This document shows, in pieces, positions 34,201-45,600 of a stretch of DNA of 64,000 nt (its first letter is position 1; each line of letters opens with the position of its first letter). The DNA is from Lineus longissimus (taxonomy: Eukaryota; Nemertea; Pilidiophora; Heteronemertea; Lineidae): positions 4,610,756 through 4,674,755 of the forward strand of contig NC_088318.1 in NCBI RefSeq assembly GCF_910592395.1, written 5' to 3'. A program made the position numbers and the translations under genes. The notes under the pieces are model-generated. The model searched no databases and was not told the origin of the DNA. It saw only the letters and a program-made list of their open reading frames with translations.

Positions 34201-37200
34201 ATGAAGCACAGAAGAGGGGATTTGACGACCTTGACCTCGCCTTGGCTGATTTCTAAAACAAATAACGGATCACTGTCAAATTTTGTGGTCTCAATCTGAC
34301 AATCAGTCAAGGAGGCAACTCTAACAAAATTTCAAGACGTGATAATGAGTGTGCTTTGCCATAAGGAACGTGTGGTATGCACAACATGCTGGGAAATTTG
34401 TCGAAAGAGGGAAAACGTTTACCAAGAAAACGCCATTCACGCCCGATTACATAATTTACCAGTTACCCGTTTTCTGAGAGATTGCGATTATCGTGTCCAT
34501 CATTTCGCCTCAAGAATATGTCCCATTACGAGCAATCTGGTGACTACGTTTGTTCTGAACACAGTTACAATCACCGAACAAATGAAAACAACCAAGGGCC
34601 ACAGAGTAATAAGGGGTTCCGATTTTGATCCGAGAACGAGAATGATGTGGCTTTTTCGCAACGGATATCACGTTGACTTTTGTCAGAAATGTAATGGCCA
34701 GGTTATTGTAATAAAAACCCTTTTTATTTGTGCACATTCAGTACACATAGTTTTTAGGCTGAAAATTGCAATTTGAAGTTTTCAATCAGCTTGAAAATAG
34801 ATGTGTACTCCTCAGACATCCCAGCAATAAGCTATTAAAGTTTTAAAAATATGACCTACTTCGAAGTTATTTTACCAAGTCATGTCAAGGAATTGACGCC
34901 ATTTTGGCCTTGCATGGCAGAAATTTAGACTGTTGTAAAGTGGACACTCATCGAGACCACGAGGATCATATTGAAGTATGCTCTCCCGATCTAGAAAAAT
35001 GCAAATAGCACGCCATTTGGTCGATATTGGCCTGACAGGCGGCTTTCAAACAGGACAGACAATTTTCTTTAGGAACTACGGTTCGGTCCCATAGCTGCGT
35101 GGCGGATAAATACACGATCCTGCCCTAATGAAGCAGCGTGTCTTTAAAGTCTGTTATGCCTGGGAACCAGATAAAAAAACAATCAACTTTGCTTGAAGAC
35201 GTTAACTACTACGTCATTCTCGTACTCGAATCATCATCTGAACTTCCCTCATGATCGTAAAAACCTACCCCTTAGATTTGGCACCAACACTCTCTTGAGT
35301 CCGACCCCTTGGCCATAGCTCGGATACCAGTTCGCCATGATATACATGCTAAACCTGTCCATGAATAGGTCGCCTTCGCCTCGGATGATGACGAGGCTCG
35401 TCAGAGGCAGCTCTTCAAATGCTGAAGTGTTAAAAGGTTGAAATGAGGTTACGGGCTAAAATGCAACTGTGTGCATCCCGGTGGGTATCGGCTTAAAGGG
35501 CCCACTTTGGCATGAGATATGTTTAGTTTTCCATACAAAAACGGCTTCCTGCAGGACCGTAACTTCCCCAAACAGAATCGTTGAGCAAACCACTGAACTG
35601 CAATAGACAATGGACTAGAACGAGGTGTTACTTTAGGCGTGCCTGAAATTCACAAGCCATGTCTAAAACTATCTCACAGCACTGGCAACAATCACTATCA
35701 GAGATCAGAATTAGTGTGTCACTACGAGTGGCGGCGCATGGTATCAAGCAGGGGTATTATCCTCCTGGTTAGGTAAATCCCACGCCCACGTTGTCCCTTT
35801 AATATCAAGAAATACAACAAATAATTATCACCTCACTCAATTAATAGCATTCTGCGATAATGACGTCACTGCAGCTGCTGCCCTCTATTTCCCCATCGCT
35901 GAATTACAGGCAATGTCGGACAAACATGCGGTTTCGTAATGGATTCAGGCTTTCTAACTAGGGCAGTCAATCTGGCACATGTCCGAGTGTTGGAAATACT
36001 ACATAATTGTTCTGAATATTTCTCTATCTGACTCTATGGTATCATTCATGCTAAAAACAATACAGGGTCAAAGAAAATTGACTTTGAAATAAGCTCAAAT
36101 GCGTAGAAATAAGTGTCGATGTCCGACTGTCACGTGACTAAAACGTCATCAATATCTTATTCAAATGACCTTGTGAGCTATAAATAGTAACGTCGCGGAA
36201 TGCTATTTGCTCACTGAACGTTCTATTTTTCGTTGATGCCCTACGCGTATATGACATACATGTAGATGTGTCAATGCACGTACATTTCAGCCTTACATTT
36301 TGTCATAAGGCCATTCAGTACAAATTATTTGGCTATCATCACTCAATCTGATGAATGATATCCATATTTTTGGCATCAGACCTTTATCCAATATACTTGG
36401 CAAAAATTCAGTGGAGTGTCTTTTATATATTTGCCTTTATTCGATTCAAAATGCACTGGTCGCGTGATCGAACTTTAAATAAGCTTAAGGGAGAATGCAA
36501 TAATAATATTGAGGCAAAAACAAAAAGAGGGAGCGATGAACAATACACTTATATCCATTTCGAATATAATTTCGACATGTTCCATGATGTCATCCATAAT
36601 TACCTTTGGTGACTCCATTTATAATCACCTAATCAATTTGTGGTCCATGAATCGGAAGCATACTTACTCGATGTACTGACAAGCACATAACCTGTAACCT
36701 CCCGTATGGAGCTCAAGAAGGACATATCGAGATTTCGGTTGGTGCTGTTACCCACGATGAAGGTTAGTTCCAGGTTGCCATCTACGACAGTGCAGTTCCT
36801 GTAACGTTTCTCGTAGAATGAGTAGCCCCGGATAGACAAGTATTGCAAGCCTACTGTGGTGCCGCGACAAACTTAAATAGTCAACAGGAGAGAAATGGGT
36901 TAAAAGTACGGTCTACCTAGCTTCAACAATCCTAACGGAGTTTTCAGACAGCGAGAGGATAAGGGATCACAGGGAATATGCCACTTTCGTTTTCTGCGTT
37001 CCGTTCATACACTCGGCATGAGAACACACCAACTTCCTGACAAAAAGCCATTAAACAGTAGAACTTCTGGCGGTACATCCTGGGATATCTCGTACACATT
37101 TTGCCACTTGATTACATAACATGCTAAAAATAGACGTCTCTTCATTTTGTTCTTTCTTAAAGGACAATAATGTATGAGAAAATCAATCCTTCTTCTAACA

Positions 37201-40200
37201 CCAGGGGAGCCACCATCTAAGGAAAGGAAGACTTCAGTATACATGTACATTGCAGACAGGCAATGTATACTAACATGATAGTAGTTCCTCTCCCGTTAAG
37301 TAATGGGGGGGGGGGGGGGGTATTTTTAAGGAGGACACAAGTCTCATGACGTCCATCATGAAAGGCAATAAACCAACCGAGGTGAATAAGCGTCGAATAA
37401 GCGTAAGGCTTACTATAAACCGCGAGATGAGAAATCGCGAAATCGCGAGATGAGTAATCATTATTTTCTGCCACAAGATTTCTACTTCCCTTGACCATGA
37501 CAATCACCATTTCTGATGCTGCTGTCAACTTCTCCATTCAATGATAGTAGGGCCGAAGACAATACAAAGGTTACATGCAACTGAATGTTCATCGTGACCA
37601 CAACGGTTTTTGCAATTTATAAAGATATATTGTGAGTATAATACCACGAGGTTCAGGGTCAAGATTATTTTCACGCCAGGCGGGCGGCACAAGTCACCAT
37701 ACACAAGATTGACCGATAACACAGGGCATGTACCTGGTGAACGTCTGGTCATCCCTAAAATAACGCAGGATAGTCTGACCATCGAAACTAGGCTTTGATT
37801 AGGTTAAATTCCACACACCGCACAGCGGAGTCTATTTCAATGGGCCAATCAAAACAAGGATAGCTCCCTACTACAGCCTCGGTCTCATGAATGTTCACCT
37901 TTTCTGGTTCCATATTTCCAATACATCCCGTGGCGCATGATACTCTCACCGAGGTTGGCATCTCGCGATTTCGCATTCCGCATCTCGCGGTTTATAATAA
38001 GCCCAAGCTTATAATAAGCCCAAGCTTGGTTGTGAACTCCATTTAGTAAATTTTTTGGGACAACATCACTTTGTTCATCTGCAACAACTTTACGTGAATA
38101 TATGATCTACATGACTGACATTGTCAATATTAGTATATTATTCTGTAACAACTGCATTTGTCTAATATTGTAATTACGGTCATTATAGGACATCAATGAG
38201 AAGTACTCGCAATTAGGTTGTGTTCATCAGATTCATCTTTGATGTGAACCCACGGAACAGGACGGGTATTCGAAAAAGCTGGATCACTGGCAAGGAGGAT
38301 ACCGCGGTGACGTCACATCACGTGATCCCGACCCATATTAGTGATCGCTATGGCCAATCAGATTCAGTCTACTGACAGCACCAGCACTGAACACATCTCC
38401 ACGTCTCACTGTCTGGTGCGCTCCTGTACACAAAAACACCAATAGACATGAAATATTGCAATACATAGTATGGATTCTTCCTGTGTAAAATAAAATTTAC
38501 AGAGCAGATTAACTTCCACGAATAAAAAAGACGTTTGGCGTGGCCAAAGTGCGGAAATACTGTCTCCGCTAAAATACACTACGAAATACATTGGGCAATG
38601 CACTACGCAATATACAGTAGAGATGCAGTTGAGTTTGTTATTGTTTTGACTTAGAAGCCCGCCCATATCATAATATATTCATGTATTCATGAAGTATGAA
38701 CTCATTTCTGTCCCATACAACTCTAAGAACAGTCAATTTCTCCTTAAATCATCACCGAAACCGCGATATCCGCAGGAAGATTTCGTTCTAGTGTCCGAAA
38801 ATGCATGATCTTACAGGGTCGCTAACTCGACAAATAGAGGGGATCTATGGGGATCTATGCGAGTTTTAGGTATTACAATTCTCGAACTTGTAAAATCTGT
38901 AAACATGACTCCAAATCCCATTATGAAAATGAAGAGATTGCCCCATATCTGGGAGACTGTTTTGAAACCATCGCTAATTTTGGAAGATCGGTGCCCGGCT
39001 ATTTGGTTTAAAAAACGGTCTACCTAATGCGCGTCCGGAACAATTTGTGCGTCCGGAAGAGAAAGTGCGCGTCCGGAACAATTTCCTATGTAAATATGAA
39101 CCTAATGTTGCATTTGATGGCTTAAATAGCATTTTAATTCCATGTAGAGAAAATAAAATTGGAAAAAATCTCCTTGGTGACTTTGTATTTTACAATTTTC
39201 AGCGGGGTGATTTGGGTGTTACACAGCCATCAAATCCCAGTTTACTGACGTTTCTCCTCAACAAATTGTTGTTGCAGTTGCAGAATTTCGATAGTAGCCG
39301 TGTTGTAATGGATTAGACTGGTATCTGGTGTCTCAGCACATGGAATGAATTTTGTTGACCCCCTTCCCCCGCCCCCCTCGATCCCCTCCCCTCCCCCTAA
39401 AAGCGCAAATTGGCTTCACAATAATTGCTATTGCCCCTTATCCCACGGCACGCAAAGACAAACTCATACCGACTTAGACGACCACAACAGGAGAAGGCGC
39501 GTAAGGAAGTTGGGATATGAGTATGGCATTAGTAATCAACCACCTCGCTGAAAATTGTAAAATACAAGTCACCAAAAAGATTTTTTTCAATTTTATTTTC
39601 TCTACATGGAATTAAAATGCTATTTAAGCCATCTAATGCAACAATAGGTTCATATTTACATAGGAAATTGGTCCGGACGCGCACTTTCTCTTCCGGACGC
39701 GCTCCGGACGCGCAAACAGAGTTCCGGACGCACATTAGGTGGACCCTTAAAAAACCCTATTTTTCCCCATCAAAACAGCACTTTTCATTATTCAAATGAT
39801 AGCTTATTGTCTGAAGACTTATTTCATAGCAGAAAAGATTTGATGCGAAAAATCTAACTTTTTTGATGACTTGATTTTCCCTTGGCCGTGGATCGAGTTT
39901 GTTTACAATATGTAGCGCCATCTTGGAAAAGCCGTGTCGTCACTGCGGTATCCTCCTTGGATCACTGGACTGCTGGCCGATTTACTGGATTGTGACTCAT
40001 GGAGCACCACCGCCTGGATTGGGGATCATTCGGAAAATGGGATATGATATAAACCAATACTTATAGGTATTTAACCCTATAATGCTGCACTGTAGTGGCC
40101 TACAGTGCATGTTGCAATACTCAGCCTCATGCTGTCATTGAAGAGTCCCCGACTCAAGTAAGTAATCATTTACTTATTGGCTTGGGAAGTTCTTCAGCTA

Positions 40201-40921
40201 CAATTAAACTTTCTGTCAGCTTTGTAGGTCATGTTGAAGAGTCTGAGGCTGAGGAATCCATATTGGCAGTAACAGTGTGTGCACTTAAAGCACATGGTGG
40301 GGAATGTGAGGGATTTTGGAATTGAGCAATCCATCCAGGCGGTGGTGATCAATTAGTCATGATCCAGTGAATCCAGCAGTCCAGTGATCCAGCCTTTTCG
40401 AATACCCGAACAGGACTGTATTTTTTCCATACTAGAAAAGGCGATCAAAAAGGTAAAATGTGATTCGACGGATTTTTATGAGTACTACATGTACAATGTT
40501 GTTCGGAACAATCATCCATCTAATTGGCCTTTGTCTAATGAGGGCAAAAGCACAATCAAAATGTCCGGAAAAGATCACTTTAAGAGAATCAAATCCTTTT
40601 TAGTTCACGGCGCTGTGACGTCAAGATTACACTGTACATGTTTGTCAAAACGTCAAGGTTAAACTAAGCCTTACCACAGGCACATCACAAAAGATAGCAA
40701 ACTAATTATGTGAGCCGTAAAGCATCCCTGGACACACAATATCGAAAAGGCCAGTAAAGGCAAGTTTGATATTATATCTTTCAACTAACTCGAACTGAAC
40801 AGCATCATACATAAGCAAATTAGAAAAGTGTTGTGAACCTACCTTTTTCTGGTACAGCTGTTGCGACGACAAGCAGTGGACACAGTAGTGCGACCAAATG
40901 GACAAAAATTCCGTAGTCCAT
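31236..40921 (-). CDS. EGFR: EGFR-family receptor ectodomain (signal peptide, L1, furin-like); no L2/TM/kinase exons found
   Basis: Minus-strand exons: 40921-40843, 36871-36668, 35421-35269, 34252-34055, 33359-33238, 32686-32587 and 31567-31451, with GT-AG junctions and agreeing phases throughout. Exon 1 encodes a signal peptide ([20 protein letters not shown]). The join to exon 2 reads [11 protein letters not shown], like the EGFR L1 start. L1 continues through [30 protein letters not shown] and LREISQGEV to [11 protein letters not shown]. Furin-like Cys modules follow ([46 protein letters not shown], ending [10 protein letters not shown]). The last donor (GTAAGC after 31451) has no partner exon that I can recognise: no L2, second Cys-rich domain, transmembrane or kinase. 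Reading through that donor stays open to a TGA at 31236-31238, giving 395 residues, so a secreted ligand-binding form or a truncated gene copy are both possible. It is 1.75 kb head-to-head with the M13 peptidase. Confidence 0.8.
31854..32378. mobile_element. CTATTTGGCAAGCC inverted-repeat element, long copy (~525 bp)
   Basis: It has the same terminal sequences as 30694-30919, in the same order. The interior includes GGCAAGCCGGGCTTGCC, a palindrome, around 31943. It lies between the last two recognised exons of the EGFR-like gene. Confidence 0.5.
32848..33170. repeat. Degenerate ~44-bp minisatellite in an EGFR-like gene intron
   Basis: The units contain TTCTTACGTGTAAAAAAC, ACACTAAATGGCATCGACTAG and related sequence. 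About seven are recognisable, with length variation and one short unit near 33115. Confidence 0.8.
37399..38010. mobile_element. ~610-bp TIR element in EGFR-like gene intron 1
   Basis: The left TIR AAGCGTAAGGCTTACTATAA followed by ACCGCGAGATG pairs with the right CATCTCGCGGT followed by TTATAATAAGCCCAAGCTT. The inner parts repeat CGCGATTTCGC/GCGAAATCGCG. AATAAGCCCAAGCTT is duplicated once more just outside the right end. I see no ORF. Confidence 0.55.
38264..40407. mobile_element. 2.1-kb MULE-like foldback element with exact 9-bp target-site duplication
   Basis: The left end GGGTATTCGAAAAAGCTGG and right end CCAGCCTTTTCGAATACCC are inverted repeats; the pairing extends through GGATCACTGG/CCAGTGATCC. 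The 9-bp GAACAGGAC directly flanks both sides (38255-38263 and 40408-40416). A second inner inverted copy of GGATCACTGG...GGAGGATACCGC exists at ~39944-39972. It has no transposase ORF. It contains a nested element (39017-39746). A 9-bp duplication fits Mutator-like elements. It is in intron 1 of the EGFR-like gene. Confidence 0.85.
39017..39746. mobile_element. 730-bp foldback element nested in the 38264-40407 element, 9-bp TSD
   Basis: The arms of about 200 bp pair. The left starts GGTCTACCTAATGCGCGTCC and the right ends GGACGCACATTAGGTGGACC. The arms share ATTTCCTATGTAAATATGAAC and TTCCATGTAGAGAAAATAAA with few changes. TTAAAAAAC flanks both sides (39008-39016, 39747-39755), a 9-bp duplication. 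CGTCCGGA-rich subterminal repeats are present. No ORF of its own. Confidence 0.85.
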
Positions 40922-42671
40922 ATCCTAAATTCAAATCGTCCAAAATATCGCAAAAACAGGCGACGAATCTCTTATTTATCTCGATTTTTACAATTTCGTG
41001 TCTGTAAGGAATCTGTCAAAATCCATCAAATGAAATGCTTTAAATATGCCTCAATATTTACACGGTAGTATGATTGATCAATTATTCATTTAGTCGTGGG
41101 CCATTATCTTAAGAATTGGGACTTTTCGATAGCTGGCTCACAATGGGTTCGATTTAGAATACAGGAAACATTTATCACAAAAATGTTAAATTTTGAGTAA
41201 TAACGTCCGGGTCAGGGGTTGGACGACCGTATAATAAGCTTTGATACTAGTGCATTTTTAACTAGGGCATGTTTAGCGATGAAAGGTTTAGTGGGCGTGA
41301 TCTATACAATATCTTCTGAGTTTGAGAAGGTGACATTGAAAGTGTGCTTGAACATGTTTGAGCCCACGCTTTGGGTACCAAGTCCATTCAATGCCAACAA
41401 AACTGGGTCATTTTACCGAATGATATAACTTGTACTTATTCTTGAGAGCATGCGGTTGAACTGGCCTCTGATTTGTGTTCATATGTAGGTGTGTTTGTAA
41501 ACAACAAAACGACAGCATGTCCGAAAGCCTCCGCACACAAGAGTTTAGCTAGAGATCGCATCGAAATCTGGGCATCAGTCTCTCTCAGCAGGGATGCGTA
41601 CAGCGACATCCCATCACCGCTTTTGTGATTCAATATAAGGATATGAGCATAATTTCTTTTAAATGAGCTTCAAAACGTTTTCTTAATAATGTAAAAATCC
41701 TGATTCAAAACCTGCATTAAACTGGCCTTTTGTGAACGATATTCGGGGATCCCTACACTGGTGTTCAGAGAGGTTCGCATCGAAAAGTGAGCGTATAACC
41801 TGCCTCAGATGTTTTTTTTTCGCTGGATTTCGGGTCGTTCTGTTATTGTTTTGCACCTCAGCTCAGTTTGTAGCTGAGATTAAAATGGGCTTCATCATGG
41901 CTTCCAGTTAATTGCCCGAGAGAGCTGTGGGATCAAAGGAAACTTGCCGTAACCTGATTCTTTATCTGAAAGACTCTTGAATTAGTAAGTTTATTCACTC
42001 CAGAAGACTACATGGTATTGGTAAACAGAAAGTCCAATATACTATATACAAATGATTTACAAAGTGATTGATTAAAGGTTCAGAAAAATAATATTTACTA
42101 GTACATAAATTGAGGGCGTAAATATTAGTAGATGATAACCTTTGCACTACGATTGGGAAGCCAAGGGCTCCCGAGTCTACTCTCGAAACCAAACGAACTC
42201 AGTCCTAATACAGACTGCCGGGTCAGGCCGGGTCTTGTCCGGTTTTTGCTCCGATGCCATGCACGATGATGCAAAATCATGCAACTTGTATTAAGTGCGA
42301 GATTCAAGTCGCCATGAACCCATATACATTGTAAACTGTTTACATACAAAAATACACAGCATAATTATAGTTTGTTCATACAACATGTATGTACTTATTA
42401 CAGCTACCCATATTATTGGCACATACAATACTGACATGAATTCAGAATTACGCTTGACTTTGGCCCTGATAGAGATAAAATAACCCGGCATACTGATACA
42501 TGTTTACAGGCAGTATCAATGTCAAGGATTCCGCTTGATGCTTTGAAAAACAGAAAACTCGGGAATTAAACTAAACACTTCCGATTTTTCTTGGCCATCA
42601 CAGATTAAGTGAGACTGTTTTACCAGTGATACTTATACAACGTCGAAACGCATTCGGAAAAAAACATCGGA

Positions 42672-45600
42672 ATGGAATTAGAGGAAGTTGAGGTTAAATT
42701 CAGCCATGAAAGTGCACCGCGAAATAGTGCGAGAAATCATTATCTCCGCCCGGCAATCTTGGTACTGTCGATGCTTTTATTTGCCTCTTTCCTTATCATC
42801 GGGCTGTTGATCGCAGGAATAATTCCCATTCCAGGGGCAGGAGTTAGTGGCCAGGAAAATCTGAGACAGGTAATTGATATAAAAGTTCACTTTAAATGAG
42901 ACGCAAGACATAGGTTCCTGATAAGGGCTATGCCTGTATACCAGCAAACAACCATTTCCTTGGCTGATACCGCGTAGCATGAGGAGGAATCCTCTTCCTG
43001 GCGGGGAGTCACTTGGTCACTCAACTCTCAAGTCCTTTCGAAGGCATCGTGCGAGACCTGTCACGTAAATGCAGTGACGGGCTACGGAGATAACTCTCTA
43101 TTCTCCCGAACCGTTGTTCCCCGGGGCCACAGGCTTCCCAAGGAAAATCAAAGCAGTGCTAACCCAATGCGTGTAAATTAAATTTTAGACTGTTACGGGG
43201 CAGCTCGAACCATGCGCCACACCGAACTGCGTCCAACTTGCAGGGAGAATCGTTGGGTCAATGGACCAGACGGCTGACCCGTGTGACGACTTCTTCCAGT
43301 ACGCCTGCGGGGGTTGGGTGAAGAAAAATTTCATACCACATGGAAATTTAGATAGAACACCCATCACGGAAGTTCAGGAAGAGGTAACTTCCTTTTACAA
43401 AGGTGAGTGAGAGGACTGTTTTACAAGCTATTTTTCGCGGATGACTTGAAAACACATCCGAAAATCGACAGCTTCTTTTAACCAGTGGCTTATTTCGAAG
43501 TCGATTTCTGTTAAAGTAAAAACTGATGTATATACATGTAGCATAGGGATCGTGTACATTTATAAATATACATGTATTGTAATATTTCAAATTAATAAGA
43601 CCACCGTCCTCGAGAGAGAACTTACAATAATGCAGATTGTGTAATGACATTGTTTATATGAATGACCGTACGGAAAGACATAATACTGTCTAAAGATCTG
43701 TGTCTGGTGCTGATTTAAACTCTACAGCGAGTCCTGAGCAAACGCTAATGTGATATGTTTTCTTATACTTGACGACCTTTTAACCGTTACAAAGTTACAA
43801 ATAATGTACCAAACGACTACGAATCAGTTTTAATGATTGTTTTTCTTTCAGATCAACTCTCTGAGTATGCCTTCGGTATTGGCAAAGACGATCCCATCGC
43901 GTTTCAAAACTACAAAGAGTTTTATTTGGGGTGCATGGATGGCCAAAACAGGGATAGACGTGGCCTACAACCTGGTAGGGGAGTCGATTGCAGTAAAAAT
44001 CAAGTCTGGAAGACGCGAATGTCTACCCTAGAAAATGAGGTCGACACACATGTACATGCGCAATAAGGTTCACAATGAACCAATTCTAGCGTCTAACCAA
44101 TTTACAACACTCATGATCAGTCAAAGAATATTTTTTATGAAGGTTGCACGACTCTTTCAGTTCAATTCTGGTTCAAATTGCGCTATGCATGTCAAGTAAA
44201 AATTCGTGTATTTTTCAATTACATGTACATGTACACCAGCACAAAATCGGAATATTTTGATTTCTCACTTTATGAACTTCGCCGTTCGTTCAATATTCAA
44301 AATTTTGAATTAGATTTGAATATTTCAAATTGCGTAAATACGCACCTGATATAAATTGTGACAATGCCGTTGTGCAGGCATATATACAATTACTATGAGT
44401 ACCGCGAGTTTCAGTTGACTCGTATGTATAATAACTGACTGCAATTCTATTTTCCTGGACCACCAGTAATTACGAACGGCGTCGGTGATTTCTCATTTTC
44501 TCACTTACATGTACATGTAATTGCACTAAAATATACATAAAGTAATTACTAGTATGACGGAATTCAAGTATTTTCTCACAAAATTCAGCAAAAGGATTCA
44601 CAGCTGGTTCTAATTTTCATAAAATACTGAGTATTTTTGGATACGGGTTGGTACACGCCTCTTGCATACCCAATGAACAGGAAGATGTGGGAGGCTCCGC
44701 GTCGCCCATAAACCTGACCGTATACGATTACGAATAACGAATTCTTTATAATCGAATAGATTTACATACATGTACGTGCACCTATACACTGACTTCACAA
44801 GGAATTCGTTTTCGTAACTCGTAATTTGTGAGTGATGTGGAAACTCACTTTATATTATCAAAATGGGCATTTTTTCTTTTTCTTTTTTAGTGAGGCCTTA
44901 TGTAGAAAGCCTAGGAGGGATGAACTATACGGGGGACTGGGATGGAGCTACCTTTGACTTGACGCAGCTAATATATCAACTTACCATGTACAACACAGCA
45001 CCATTCTTCGAAGTCAGAGTGCAACCCGATGGATTCAATAAGTCAATTCATTCTATCACGGTAGGCAAGCCAGCTCTACACAGTGTATATTAACGATAGA
45101 CTTGACACGATAGATTTGACTGCATGTTTATTTTGTGACATTCGGTAAATCTGGCGATGGACTTTCAAAAGGTATATTGGTGACCTATGGGGGACACCCC
45201 CTTTGCGGCTGCCCCCTCCCCTGCTAGCTACATGTATGCCCATGTAAATACAAATGTGTGTCTTACAATGAATCTGATTCTCGTAACTCTCAATCCTCTC
45301 TAGCTTCTTCCACCAGTGGCCGAATGGCGAAAGAAACTGATTATGAAGGTAGGTCGAATGGCGGCTTAATTCAAATTCTATTGATTTCGGCTCATGTTAG
45401 TATCGTCCTTGTATCGAGGTAATCGAGAACGATTTAAAGATGCCTCGACGCCGTTCGTCACCTCTACACAGCTTGTTGGCATTGCGTCGATCTGCACGGA
45501 AATGGTTGCTGTACAAATGGCCTTCTCAGGTCGGGCCAGTCGGAATACTGTGGCATGATAATTATTAATTTCTCCAATATGATGTGCAATTTGATGACGA

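Noticed and set aside
34339-34776. 145-codon plus-strand ORF
   Set aside because: It lies in an intron of the EGFR-like gene on the other strand, with no recognisable domain or splice support.
37308-37321. Poly-G run, and poly-C at 26901-26914
   Set aside because: Homopolymers that are probably polymorphic or sequencing-prone; no function can be claimed.
43852-44031. Alternative frame SLSMPSVLAKTIPSRFKTTK over M13 exon 3
   Set aside because: The other frame (DQLSEYAFGIGK...YKEFYLGCMD) joins both neighbouring exons in phase and fits the M13 family.
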